NCBI GenBank assembly: GCA_944364005.1 | Contig: CALVVW010000048.1 | Coordinates: forward strand, 1-10,940 | Source of the DNA: an uncultured Bacilli bacterium | GTDB lineage: Bacteria; Bacillota_I; Bacilli_A; RF39; UBA660 | Direction: 5' to 3' | Length of the DNA: 10,940 nucleotides | Part shown: positions 5,300-10,940 of the stretch, piece after piece | Numbering within the stretch: the stretch's first letter is position 1 | Layout of the letters: each line of letters starts with the position of its first letter | The notes under the pieces: generated by a model | What the model was told of the DNA's origin: nothing | Database searches by the model: none | The model's input: only the letters and a program-made list of their open reading frames with translations | Program-made: the position numbers and the translations under genes

Positions 5300-6042
5300 T
5301 TCATCTTGATCAAATAATATGGATATCCTCGCTTATCTATATGGTTCAAATTTAATTCCAAGTCTTTTGCAGTATGTAATAACAAATCATATTCTTCCAT
5401 GATCGACTTTGTATATTCTTTTACTTCTATCTCTACAAAATAACCTAATTTTTCTACATAATCTAGGGCAATTTCATATTTATCTTGATAAAGATAGGTC
5501 GTTCTTGTTTTATCAACTGTTGCGATTTCTTCTAATCCTAAAATTTTAAATATCTTATCCATATTTTCTAAATTATCTATTTCTACTTCATACTCATCAC
5601 AATGAATATCGTACCAGTGTTTGTAAGTTAAAATATTTCTTTTTCCTCGTTTTCCAATTCTTAACCATTCATCAATTACCTCATCTTTACCTTTTACAAA
5701 TTTTCTATATACTGGCTCATAATACGTATCTAATTGATGAGATTTTTTTATAAATTGAGCAAGCTCTTCCATTTTCTTTTCTAATACTTGATATTCTTCT
5801 TTGGTAAGTTTTATTTTAATTTCTGTTTCTATATCTTTTCTTTTTATGTCACCATAAATTAAATAAGAAGCATTACAATCTAAAACTTTACTCAATTTTA
5901 CAATATCTTCTAAACAAGGTTCCGTTCTATTTAACTCCCAACTTGATATTGTTTTATCAGCAACACAAAGATAACTTGCTAAATCCTGTTGCGTCATCTT
6001 TTTATTTCTTCTTAAATCTGCTATTTTTGTACCTATTTCCAT
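5296..6042 (-). CDS. XRE helix-turn-helix fused to a CYTH domain
   Basis: Residues 1-65 form a Cro/CI-type DNA-binding domain: IGTKIADLRRNKKMTQQDLA (3-22), CVADKTISSWELNRTEP (26-42) and LSKVLDCNASYLIYG. Residues 70-248 form a CYTH domain of the CyaB/thiamine-triphosphatase fold. It shows the ExExK signature E72-T-E-I-K76, LDTYY (104-108), WLRIGKRG (126-133), TYK (139-141), EYEVEI (150-155), VDKTRTTY (176-183) and ALDYVEKLGYFVEIE (192-206). The acidic and basic residues that line the triphosphate tunnel are present, so catalysis or triphosphate-ligand binding is possible. I infer a transcription factor that senses, or hydrolyses, a nucleotide or triphosphate compound. The ATG at 6042 follows GGTGATG at a suitable distance and gives the normal XRE start; the frame is open to 6081. 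A TATAAT lies at 6059-6064 without a clear -35. Confidence 0.88.
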   Translation of the reverse strand: MEIGTKIADLRRNKKMTQQDLASYLCVADKTISSWELNRTEPCLEDIVKLSKVLDCNASYLIYGDIKRKDIETEIKIKLTKEEYQVLEKKMEELAQFIKKSHQLDTYYEPVYRKFVKGKDEVIDEWLRIGKRGKRNILTYKHWYDIHCDEYEVEIDNLENMDKIFKILGLEEIATVDKTRTTYLYQDKYEIALDYVEKLGYFVEIEVKEYTKSIMEEYDLLLHTAKDLELNLNHIDKRGYPYYLIKMK

Positions 6043-6079
6043 TTTCATCACCAGTTTTATTATATAATTCTTCGTTAGC

Positions 6080-6107
6080 AAAAAGCACTCTACATTTTGT
6101 AGAATGC
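6080..6107 (-). terminator. rho-independent terminator upstream of the XRE-CYTH gene
   Basis: On the minus strand GCATTCTAC/GTAGAGTGC forms a 9-bp stem with one mismatch and loop AAAAT, followed directly by TTTTT. It starts about ten bases after a TAG stop that ends a small decayed frame. It thus closes the transcript of that former gene and of the kinase-like gene further upstream. Confidence 0.75.
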
Positions 6108-6117
6108 GTTAACCTAA

Positions 6118-6347
6118 CTATTTTATTGTTATTTTCTTGTCATAATCTTTTAATAATTCTTCCATTAGTTTATGTGTTGTATAATTTTTATCTATATGAT
6201 ATTTTTTAGATTTACTTCTGTTGATAAACAGAATAAATAATCATTATATTCACTATTTTAAAAATGATTTTAATAATAGATAGTTTCTTGCCAATTTGGT
6301 AAGTAAGAGTTCAATATATCAATCATATGCATCCATTTCTTTTTTAT
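6118..6347 (-). pseudogene. remnant of an unidentified decayed gene
   Basis: This part of the long gene-poor stretch (6043-6422) holds protein-like fragments on the minus strand. One frame reads KKKWMHMIDILNSYLPNWQ then ETIYY, a TAA, NHF, a second TAA, then NSEYNDYLFCLSTEVN. Near an A6 run the sense switches frame to KKYHIDKNYTTHKLMEELLK then DYDKKITIK and a TAG stop, with a proper terminator after it. The pattern is that of one gene broken by two stops and a frameshift. I cannot name the family. The last 15 codons from an ATG at 6165 could still be read, but no ribosome site supports that. Confidence 0.5.
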
Positions 6348-6354
6348 TTTCTAT

Positions 6355-6392
6355 AGAATTAGAAAAGAGAATATTAGGAATTTTCTAATTCT
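6355..6392. repeat. 12-bp inverted repeat downstream of the kinase-like gene
   Basis: The arms 6355-6366 and 6381-6392 (AGAATTAGAAAA and its exact complement) are separated by 14 bases. The repeat lies about 30 bases after the kinase-like stop, but no T run follows it. It could be a weak terminator, an mRNA 3' stabilising hairpin, or a small-element end; no flanking duplication was seen. Confidence 0.55.
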
Positions 6393-6422
6393 TATTCATA
6401 GCTATCAAACAATCCATCCTTT

Positions 6423-7235
6423 TTAAAATTTTCTTGCTAATCTTTTTATTAATAACGAATAATCATTTCTTTTTATCGTATAATCATCATCTCTATTTAT
6501 TAATTCATCCATATAAGGTATGCTAGGTATTCGCTTGTTTTTATCTTTTAAGTGATTTGCTAACCGTTTAATGTTATTTAAGGTAGAAATATGGTCTGAT
6601 AATTGATTATATTTTTTATCTGATATATTCTGTAGTTCTTTTAAATACATTAAATTATAAAATGCAAGAAGAAAAGATAATCTATCTGTATTTTTTGTCA
6701 TATTACAAAACTCTTGTTTTCTATAAACAAACATATATTTATGTAATATGTCTGAGAGAAAGGATGATTCATAATTTTGATATTGACAACCATCGAAATC
6801 TATATATTTTACTTCTCCTTGACTATTAATTAAAATATTTTCAAATGATAAATCTTGGACTTTAATATCATATTTATGAATTTCTCTTAATATTTCGCTT
6901 GCTTTTATTATTGCCTTAAATATATCTTTACAATTTACAAATCTAGTTGCTGTAAAATAATCGTTAAGACTAGTAGAATCTTTAAAACAATCCATTGTAT
7001 ATCCCTGTAATTTCCCATCTTGCATAATTAACTCTTTTGGAAATATCACACCATCTATTTTGATACCTTCCATAGCAAGAAATTTATCTAATATTTGTTC
7101 TTTTTCTGATGGATAAAGTTTATCTAGTATTTTAATACAGATATCATCTTGAATATAAACTGTACTTAGACTACCTTGATTTTGGCATTTTCGTAATTTT
7201 GACCAGTCCAATTCTTTTATATTAATTTTATCCAT
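6423..7235 (-). CDS. atypical protein-kinase-like protein
   Basis: This 270-aa protein has a small kinase fold. A glycine-poor nucleotide loop NQGSLSTVY (19-27) is followed by the phosphate-anchoring lysine in CIKIL (Lys35). The catalytic loop reads HKYDIKVQDLSFENILI (120-136), with Val-Gln-Asp128 in place of His-Arg-Asp and with Asn133 present. The metal-binding motif is Asp146-Phe-Asp-Gly instead of DFG. Lys, Asp, Asn and Asp are all kept, so it may be active, but it is clearly divergent, closer to small bacterial Ser/Thr or lipopolysaccharide-kinase-like proteins. There are no membrane or sensor domains. The C-terminal 80 residues are helical and basic, ending in LLIKRLARKF. The ATG follows AGAGGA by six bases, with a good promoter upstream. 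It is divergent from the 278-aa gene, sharing a 243-base intergenic region. The target is unknown. Confidence 0.75.
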   Translation of the reverse strand: MDKINIKELDWSKLRKCQNQGSLSTVYIQDDICIKILDKLYPSEKEQILDKFLAMEGIKIDGVIFPKELIMQDGKLQGYTMDCFKDSTSLNDYFTATRFVNCKDIFKAIIKASEILREIHKYDIKVQDLSFENILINSQGEVKYIDFDGCQYQNYESSFLSDILHKYMFVYRKQEFCNMTKNTDRLSFLLAFYNLMYLKELQNISDKKYNQLSDHISTLNNIKRLANHLKDKNKRIPSIPYMDELINRDDDYTIKRNDYSLLIKRLARKF

Positions 7236-7258
7236 AACTATTCCTCTTTTGTTGCTTT

Positions 7259-7287
7259 ATTTTAACACATAATATTAGATGATACAA
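7259..7287 (-). promoter_or_regulatory. promoter of the kinase-like gene
   Basis: On the minus strand TTGTAT (7282-7287) and TAAAAT (7259-7264) are separated by 17 bases, 23 bases before the ATG at 7235. Each box has one or two mismatches to consensus; spacing and position are right. Confidence 0.55.
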
Positions 7288-7422
7288 TCATTTGTCCATC
7301 TGATATTCATGTTTTTACCATTTCCAATACTTTTAATAATCAAGCATAATGTCATTTCCTCTTTTCCATTTTTTATCATAGCATCAATTTTATATAATAC
7401 AAATTTCATACATTTATTTCTA

Positions 7423-7455
7423 TTGAAAAATGTTAAGGATATAGTATAATACTAT
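7423..7455 (+). promoter_or_regulatory. promoter of the 278-aa gene with palindrome over the -10 box
   Basis: TTGAAA (7423-7428) and a perfect TATAAT (7445-7450) are separated by 16 bases, 28 bases before the ATG at 7479. The -10 box sits inside a perfect 15-base palindrome ATAGTATAATACTAT (7441-7455, arms of seven around a central A). A protein bound there would block RNA polymerase, so repression is a reasonable guess, with no candidate repressor identified. Confidence 0.65.
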
Positions 7456-7478
7456 TAAAACAAAAGAGGTGTTTATAG

Positions 7479-8315
7479 ATGGAAACAAGAAAAAAGATAG
7501 AGTTAAGTCCAATTGAAGTAACTGCTTACTGGTGGACTAATTCTATCAAAGAAAAAGTAAGAGAAATTATAATTCACAACTCTCGGGACTATAATGAAAA
7601 TTTGTTTATCAACATTTTTTATGGATATACAGAAGTAGATTGGAGAAATATGTATTTAGCATTGGCTAAAGATATTGCTCATGATGTAGAGTGTCTTGAT
7701 ACAACACAAGGAAATTGTTTTAGTCAAGATACTTGTATTGGCGGACATGATAGACTTAATGAAGAACTACACAAAATTACCAACAAATTTATTCCAGATA
7801 TCCGTCTTGCTGGTTTTGGGGTAAAAGATTCTGTTATTTATACTACTCCTTCTAAGGCTAGTGTATGGTATAAGTCATGTGGCGAGCGTGTGTTACCTAC
7901 TATGTATGAGGAGAGTTATATTTTAACTGGGAATCAGAAAAAATTAGATTTTTATAATACGCTAATTTCTACGATTGCTATTATAGAACAAAAAGATAAA
8001 TATTTTAATTCTGTACCTGTTCTTAGAGAAAGATTTTGCCAGGAATATATCCGGTTATCTGATGAAGATGAAAATGAGGAGGATATTGCTCAATGGTTTA
8101 ATGTCTGTTTTGATAAGGCTGATGATAAAGGATTGATTCATGGAAGACATTTTGATAGAAAATATTTTCCTTCTTTTCGAAACATAGATTTTGTAGGATT
8201 AAATCCTTATTTACCTTTAGCAAATCATTATGCAGATATTATTTTAGAACCTGTTAAAAATAATAATGAAAATAAATCTGGTAAAATATTGAAAAAGCAT
8301 GATAAAAACAATTAA
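7479..8315 (+). CDS. unrecognised 278-aa soluble protein
   Basis: I do not recognise this protein. It is 278 aa, soluble, with no signal peptide or membrane segment. The N-terminus is ELSPIEVTAYWWTNSIKEKV (8-27). A segment with three cysteines, VECLDTTQGNCFSQDTCIGG followed by HDRLNEEL (about 70-97), and RLAGFGVKDSVIYTTPSKA (108-126) look conserved. A later part is IAQWFNVCFDKADDKGLIHG then RHFDRKYFPSF (about 203-233). The C-terminal 20 residues are a lysine/asparagine-rich tail. No catalytic motif is certain; cysteines and histidines could bind metal, a weak inference. The start is supported by GAGGTG seven bases before the ATG and by a near-perfect promoter. The terminator's left arm lies within the last coding triplets, so the tail sequence is partly constrained by RNA structure. 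It is divergent from the kinase-like gene and convergent with the radical SAM gene. Confidence 0.8.
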   Translation: METRKKIELSPIEVTAYWWTNSIKEKVREIIIHNSRDYNENLFINIFYGYTEVDWRNMYLALAKDIAHDVECLDTTQGNCFSQDTCIGGHDRLNEELHKITNKFIPDIRLAGFGVKDSVIYTTPSKASVWYKSCGERVLPTMYEESYILTGNQKKLDFYNTLISTIAIIEQKDKYFNSVPVLRERFCQEYIRLSDEDENEEDIAQWFNVCFDKADDKGLIHGRHFDRKYFPSFRNIDFVGLNPYLPLANHYADIILEPVKNNNENKSGKILKKHDKNN

Positions 8316-8331
8316 TTTCATCATGCTTTTT
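8292..8331. terminator. bidirectional terminator overlapping the end of the 278-aa gene
   Basis: Arms AAAAAGCATGAT (8292-8303) and ATCATGCTTTTT (8320-8331) form a 12-bp perfect stem around a 16-base loop. The left arm and loop contain the last codons and the TAA stop. T runs follow on both strands, so it can serve the convergent radical SAM gene as well. Confidence 0.85.
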
Positions 8332-8408
8332 TATTTTTAAGCTAAACATATTATTTTACATATACTATTTAATTATAGAGTTTGTTGATTAAAAGTTACC
8401 ATTTTGCT

Positions 8409-9224
8409 TTATCTTTTTATATCGTCTCTAGTTAATTTTTTTGTTTTAAAAATTGGTGTTCCATAATCTACAAGTATTTCTGGTATAGTAACATTTGATA
8501 CATGTCCTGTATTAATTTGATCCATATCTTGATAAGTTCCCATACCCTCTGTTGTGATATAACCTGATGCTGTTAAATAAAGCAAATCAAAAACAACATA
8601 ACTATCCTTTTCTTCATAATATCGCAATTGATCTAATTGATAATCAAAGTCCCTACCAAAGGTAGCATTTCCCGTTTTATATATTTTTTCTTGTTCAAGA
8701 TATGGAGTAGATGTAATTTTTAAGCCCTGGCTTTCTCGTAGATATAATTCTTCTATTTTAGATGGAACCTCTTTATGATATTGATCTTTTGAAAACGTTA
8801 TGCGAGCATGATTATCAGTATTATCTTTAATTAACTTTCTTATAGTATCTTCTGAACAAGCTTGATACTTTTTAGGTATTTCATCTATTGATTGTCTATT
8901 ACGATATTGATTAAAGCGATTAAATACATCTACAATCTCTTTACTGAATATTTGTCCGTTTGTTACAGTTGAAACAGAACCTACTGCTTTCTTTTCATTT
9001 ATTATTTTTTCTATGGTATATGTAATAATTTCTGGATTTAATGTAGGCTCTCCTCCGCTAAAACAAATGTGATTAATATATTCAATATCATTTCTTTCAA
9101 AAAAAGCATCAATAAATTTTGGACTCATATCCATATTTTGTCCAGGGCCACGCATACAATGATGACATACTAAATTACACCTTCTTGTTGTTTCAAATGC
9201 CACGTCATTTAAGCTTAATTTCAT
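8409..9224 (-). CDS. radical SAM protein without SPASM domain
   Basis: This 271-aa enzyme has the radical SAM [4Fe-4S] motif C16-N-L-V-C20-H-H-C23 within FETTRRCNLVCHHCMRGPGQ, and the SAM-contact motif FSGGEP (55-60). A further barrel strand is VSTVTNGQ (84-91). The MRGPGQNMDMS segment after the cluster is distinctive. Only two other cysteines are present, so there is no auxiliary-cluster SPASM or twitch domain. The region 95-170 is charged and variable, and the C-terminal part resembles LTASGYITTEGMGTY...TGHVSN, the usual end of such proteins. The reaction is not known; it should cleave SAM to a 5'-deoxyadenosyl radical in the cytosol. The ATG has AGGAGG eight bases ahead, and a TATAAT lies 30 bases upstream, so it has its own promoter although it follows the ABC genes in the same direction. 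Confidence 0.85.
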   Translation of the reverse strand: MKLSLNDVAFETTRRCNLVCHHCMRGPGQNMDMSPKFIDAFFERNDIEYINHICFSGGEPTLNPEIITYTIEKIINEKKAVGSVSTVTNGQIFSKEIVDVFNRFNQYRNRQSIDEIPKKYQACSEDTIRKLIKDNTDNHARITFSKDQYHKEVPSKIEELYLRESQGLKITSTPYLEQEKIYKTGNATFGRDFDYQLDQLRYYEEKDSYVVFDLLYLTASGYITTEGMGTYQDMDQINTGHVSNVTIPEILVDYGTPIFKTKKLTRDDIKR

Positions 9225-9254
9225 AGTTACTACCTCCTACTTTGTTAGTAATCT

Positions 9255-9260
9255 ATTATA
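9255..9260 (-). promoter_or_regulatory. -10 box of the radical SAM gene
   Basis: A perfect TATAAT on the minus strand lies 30 bases before the ATG at 9224, preceded by GTGA. No good -35 is found at 16-18 bases (GATATA at 17), so the promoter may be weak or need an activator. Confidence 0.4.
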
Positions 9261-9360
9261 TCACTAATTAATCATTTTATATCATCAAATTAAAAATATA
9301 AAGCTAATCTCATTTTCTTTACATTTATTCTTTTGTATAATGATAAATTCTTGTTGTGTT

Positions 9361-9846
9361 TTAAATAAAAAATTTGAAATAAACTACTTTTATAAGAATA
9401 AAAAGTATTAAAACTATTAAGAATTCATTATTGTATTCTTTCTTTTTTGGCAATGTGGTTACACAAGCTATAGCAAATAAAATATTTATTATTATGTAAA
9501 TTATATTAATCTTTCCAATTAGAATATAATCTGTTAAGAAATTTATAATAAAAAATATTATTGATGGAATTAAAAGTTGTTTTAAAATTAATAAGTTGTA
9601 ATTTTTTCTTCCTATTCTAGTAATAATATTATATCTATTTATGACAATATAATAATAACTATCAAAATATAGCTTAAACAAAAGAAACGTAAAAATAATA
9701 CTAATCATGATATCCATGGACTTATTAGTGGTAATATATTTAACAGTCAAGTAATTATTTGTGTCTTGATAAATTAAAAATAAAGCTAGATTAAATATGA
9801 TGAGGAAAAAGTAATTACTGCTATTCTTTAATATCTTTTTGATCAT
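9361..9846 (-). CDS. small integral membrane protein of the ABC module
   Basis: This 161-aa, very hydrophobic protein has about five membrane segments (near residues 12-27, 45-62, 88-106, 113-130 and 142-160). A basic cytoplasmic loop IVINRYNIITRIGRKNY lies between the second and third. I find no named family motif. The five-helix plan and position after the ATPase suggest a second permease or accessory subunit of an ABC-2-type exporter. The start ATG lies inside the last codons of the ATPase gene (26-base overlap), with AAGGAT ten bases upstream, so translation is coupled. Isoleucine, leucine and asparagine codons dominate, as usual for membrane proteins in AT-rich genomes. The gene is certain; the role rests on context. 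Confidence 0.75.
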   Translation of the reverse strand: MIKKILKNSSNYFFLIIFNLALFLIYQDTNNYLTVKYITTNKSMDIMISIIFTFLLFKLYFDSYYYIVINRYNIITRIGRKNYNLLILKQLLIPSIIFFIINFLTDYILIGKINIIYIIINILFAIACVTTLPKKKEYNNEFLIVLILFILIKVVYFKFFI

Positions 9847-10444
9847 ATATATGATAATCCTTAATTACTAATTTTCTATCAAAGGGTAACTTCAATGATT
9901 CATGTGAAGCTATCATGATAATTTTATCTTTTTCTTTATTATATTCTTTTATGAGTTTGTAAAATTCCTCTACTCCGGCTTCATCTAATCCTCTGGTTGG
10001 TTCATCCAATAAAACAACATCTTGATTTTCCATAATAGATTGAATAATAGCAACTTTCTGTCTCATTCCAACGGAATAGTTTTTCATTTTATCTTGATTA
10101 TATAAATCTAAATGAAAACTTTGGCATAAAGTTTCAATATGTTTTTCTACTTTCTCATCATATGTATTTGACAAAGAATACAAATACTTTAAATTGTATA
10201 AAATCGTTTCATTTTCAATAAATCCCGGGTTTTCAATTAGAGCTCCTATTCTTTTTTTCTTTTCTATCTTTATTTGTCCCTTATCCGGAGAAGTAATATC
10301 CGTAATTATTTTAAATAAAGTGGATTTCCCACTACCATTTGGACCATAAAAATGAATTAACTCTCCTTCTTTTAGTGTTAAAGAAACATCTTGAAAAATG
10401 ATATGTTTACCAAATTTTTTACTTATATTTTTTATTTCTAACAT
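9821..10444 (-). CDS. ABC transporter ATP-binding protein, BcrA-like
   Basis: This 207-aa nucleotide-binding subunit has all core motifs. Walker A is GPNGSGKST (34-42). The Q-loop position is LIENPGF (69-75), with Glu71 for Gln as in BcrA-type immunity ATPases. The signature is YSVGMRQK (123-130), a variant of LSGGQ. Walker B is VVLLDEP (143-149), the D-loop GLDEAG, and the switch histidine is H181 in IASHE. At 207 residues it is short, lacking the C-terminal extension of many exporters. It should power export or removal from the membrane of a peptide, lipid or antibiotic through the flanking membrane proteins. The ATG follows AGGAGG, 22 bases after the stop of the upstream permease gene. The motif call is sure; the substrate is not known. 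Confidence 0.92.
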   Translation of the reverse strand: MLEIKNISKKFGKHIIFQDVSLTLKEGELIHFYGPNGSGKSTLFKIITDITSPDKGQIKIEKKKRIGALIENPGFIENETILYNLKYLYSLSNTYDEKVEKHIETLCQSFHLDLYNQDKMKNYSVGMRQKVAIIQSIMENQDVVLLDEPTRGLDEAGVEEFYKLIKEYNKEKDKIIMIASHESLKLPFDRKLVIKDYHIYDQKDIKE

Positions 10445-10466
10445 AAAAATTTTCCTCCTAGTTTTT

Positions 10467-10940
10467 CTAGCCTTTTTTTCTTGTCCAACTACAGCCGATA
10501 AAACATAAAATGCAACTATAGATTAAAAACATGATGCAAGTATATCCAAAATATAAATTAGTTTCTCTTATGGATGTAATAGCAGTAGATGTTTCTAAAC
10601 CAGGAAGAATTAGAGATAAAGTATTTATAGCTTCTAATAATGGATTAAATAATTTTACATTTAACTGGTTGGCATACAATGCGTTGCCAATAAGAGCCAT
10701 AGAGACTGCTAATATAACAAAGATAATAATTCCGCTTACATTATAGATATATTTGTTTTTTATAAAATAAATTAGACTATAAAGGAATAGAGAAAATATA
10801 GCAAACCCTATTGTAGAATAGATAATATATAATAATAAGGATATCGTGGCATTAGTATTTAACGCAACAAAAGCACTGGATTCAAATCCTTGAAAATGAA
10901 TCTCGGAAAAGAATAAATGAATAACTATTAAAGTAAAGAT
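10467..10940 (-). CDS. ABC-2-type permease, partial (N-terminus beyond window)
   Basis: The frame is open from the TAG at 10467-10469 to the window end, giving 157 visible C-terminal residues; the start is not in the window. The sequence is membrane-embedded with about four segments, for instance ATISLLLYIIYSTIGFAIF, YNVSGIIIFVILAVSMALIG, and the last one YTCIMFLIYSCILCFIGC. It ends in a short basic tail (SWTRKKG), and a loop with LNVKLFNPLLEAINTLSLIL lies between. This is the layout of BcrB/ABC-2 permeases. It lies directly before the ATPase gene, so the two form a transporter. An internal ATG at 10698-10700 has no ribosome site and should not be taken as the start. Confidence 0.8.
   Translation of the reverse strand: MFTLIVIHLFFSEIHFQGFESSAFVALNTNATISLLLYIIYSTIGFAIFSLFLYSLIYFIKNKYIYNVSGIIIFVILAVSMALIGNALYANQLNVKLFNPLLEAINTLSLILPGLETSTAITSIRETNLYFGYTCIMFLIYSCILCFIGCSWTRKKG

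Noticed and set aside
5943..6209. Plus-strand frame of 88 codons opposite the XRE-CYTH start
   Set aside because: It lies mostly across the real XRE gene and the terminator, is hydrophobic by antisense composition, and lacks a promoter and ribosome site.
9290..9313. Seven-residue minus-strand frame (MRLALYF) as a possible precursor peptide for the radical SAM enzyme
   Set aside because: It has no ribosome binding site and is too short for a leader plus core; nothing marks it as a gene.
9335..9345. Plus-strand TATAAT that might be a promoter
   Set aside because: No -35 at proper distance and no plus-strand gene downstream; expected by chance in AT-rich DNA.
10531..10746. Plus-strand frame opposite the partial permease
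   Set aside because: The permease frame is open to the window end and has clear membrane segments; the opposite frame has no start signals.

Overview
This is an AT-rich (roughly 30% GC by eye) stretch of a low-GC Bacillota chromosome. The evidence is strong AGGAGG-type ribosome binding sites, Bacillus-like TTG/TATAAT promoters, the standard bacterial code, and a BclA-type collagen-like protein typical of spore-formers. A gut Bacilli/Erysipelotrichia- or Clostridia-like host is plausible, but the species cannot be named from the window. I see no phage, transposase, CRISPR, rRNA or tRNA signature.

Left part (1-2682). A minus-strand operon runs CMD-family (YraC-like) protein, NUDIX hydrolase, flavodoxin, and probably a further gene that leaves the window at the left edge. 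Its promoter has a 19-bp spacer holding a perfect 18-bp palindrome, the architecture of MerR-activated promoters. A MerR-family regulator of the AdhR/NmlR type, with its conserved cysteine, lies nearby at 2323-2682. The likely reading is an electrophile- or redox-stress regulon. A plus-strand collagen-like gene (1521-2288) sits between the regulator and its presumed target operon.

Middle part (2683-6422). A minus-strand cluster contains a DnaQ-like protein lacking its metal-binding acidic residues, a class A beta-lactamase-like serine hydrolase interrupted by an amber codon at position 7, and a GNAT acetyltransferase leading into the MerR gene. Upstream are an unrecognised 228-aa soluble protein and an unusual fusion of an XRE helix-turn-helix with a CYTH (class IV adenylate cyclase/triphosphate tunnel) domain. 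The 380 bases between the fusion gene and the kinase-like gene hold a decayed gene remnant, its terminator and an inverted repeat.

Right part (6423-10940). A small atypical protein-kinase-like gene (minus) and an unrecognised 278-aa gene (plus) are divergently transcribed. Both have readable promoters, and the second carries a palindrome over its -10 box. The 278-aa gene converges with a radical SAM gene across a shared bidirectional terminator. Upstream of the radical SAM gene is a BcrA-type ABC export or self-immunity module: an ATPase, a small membrane protein overlapping it, and a permease cut by the window end. Radical SAM next to a BcrA-like transporter hints at peptide modification and export, but no precursor peptide is visible.
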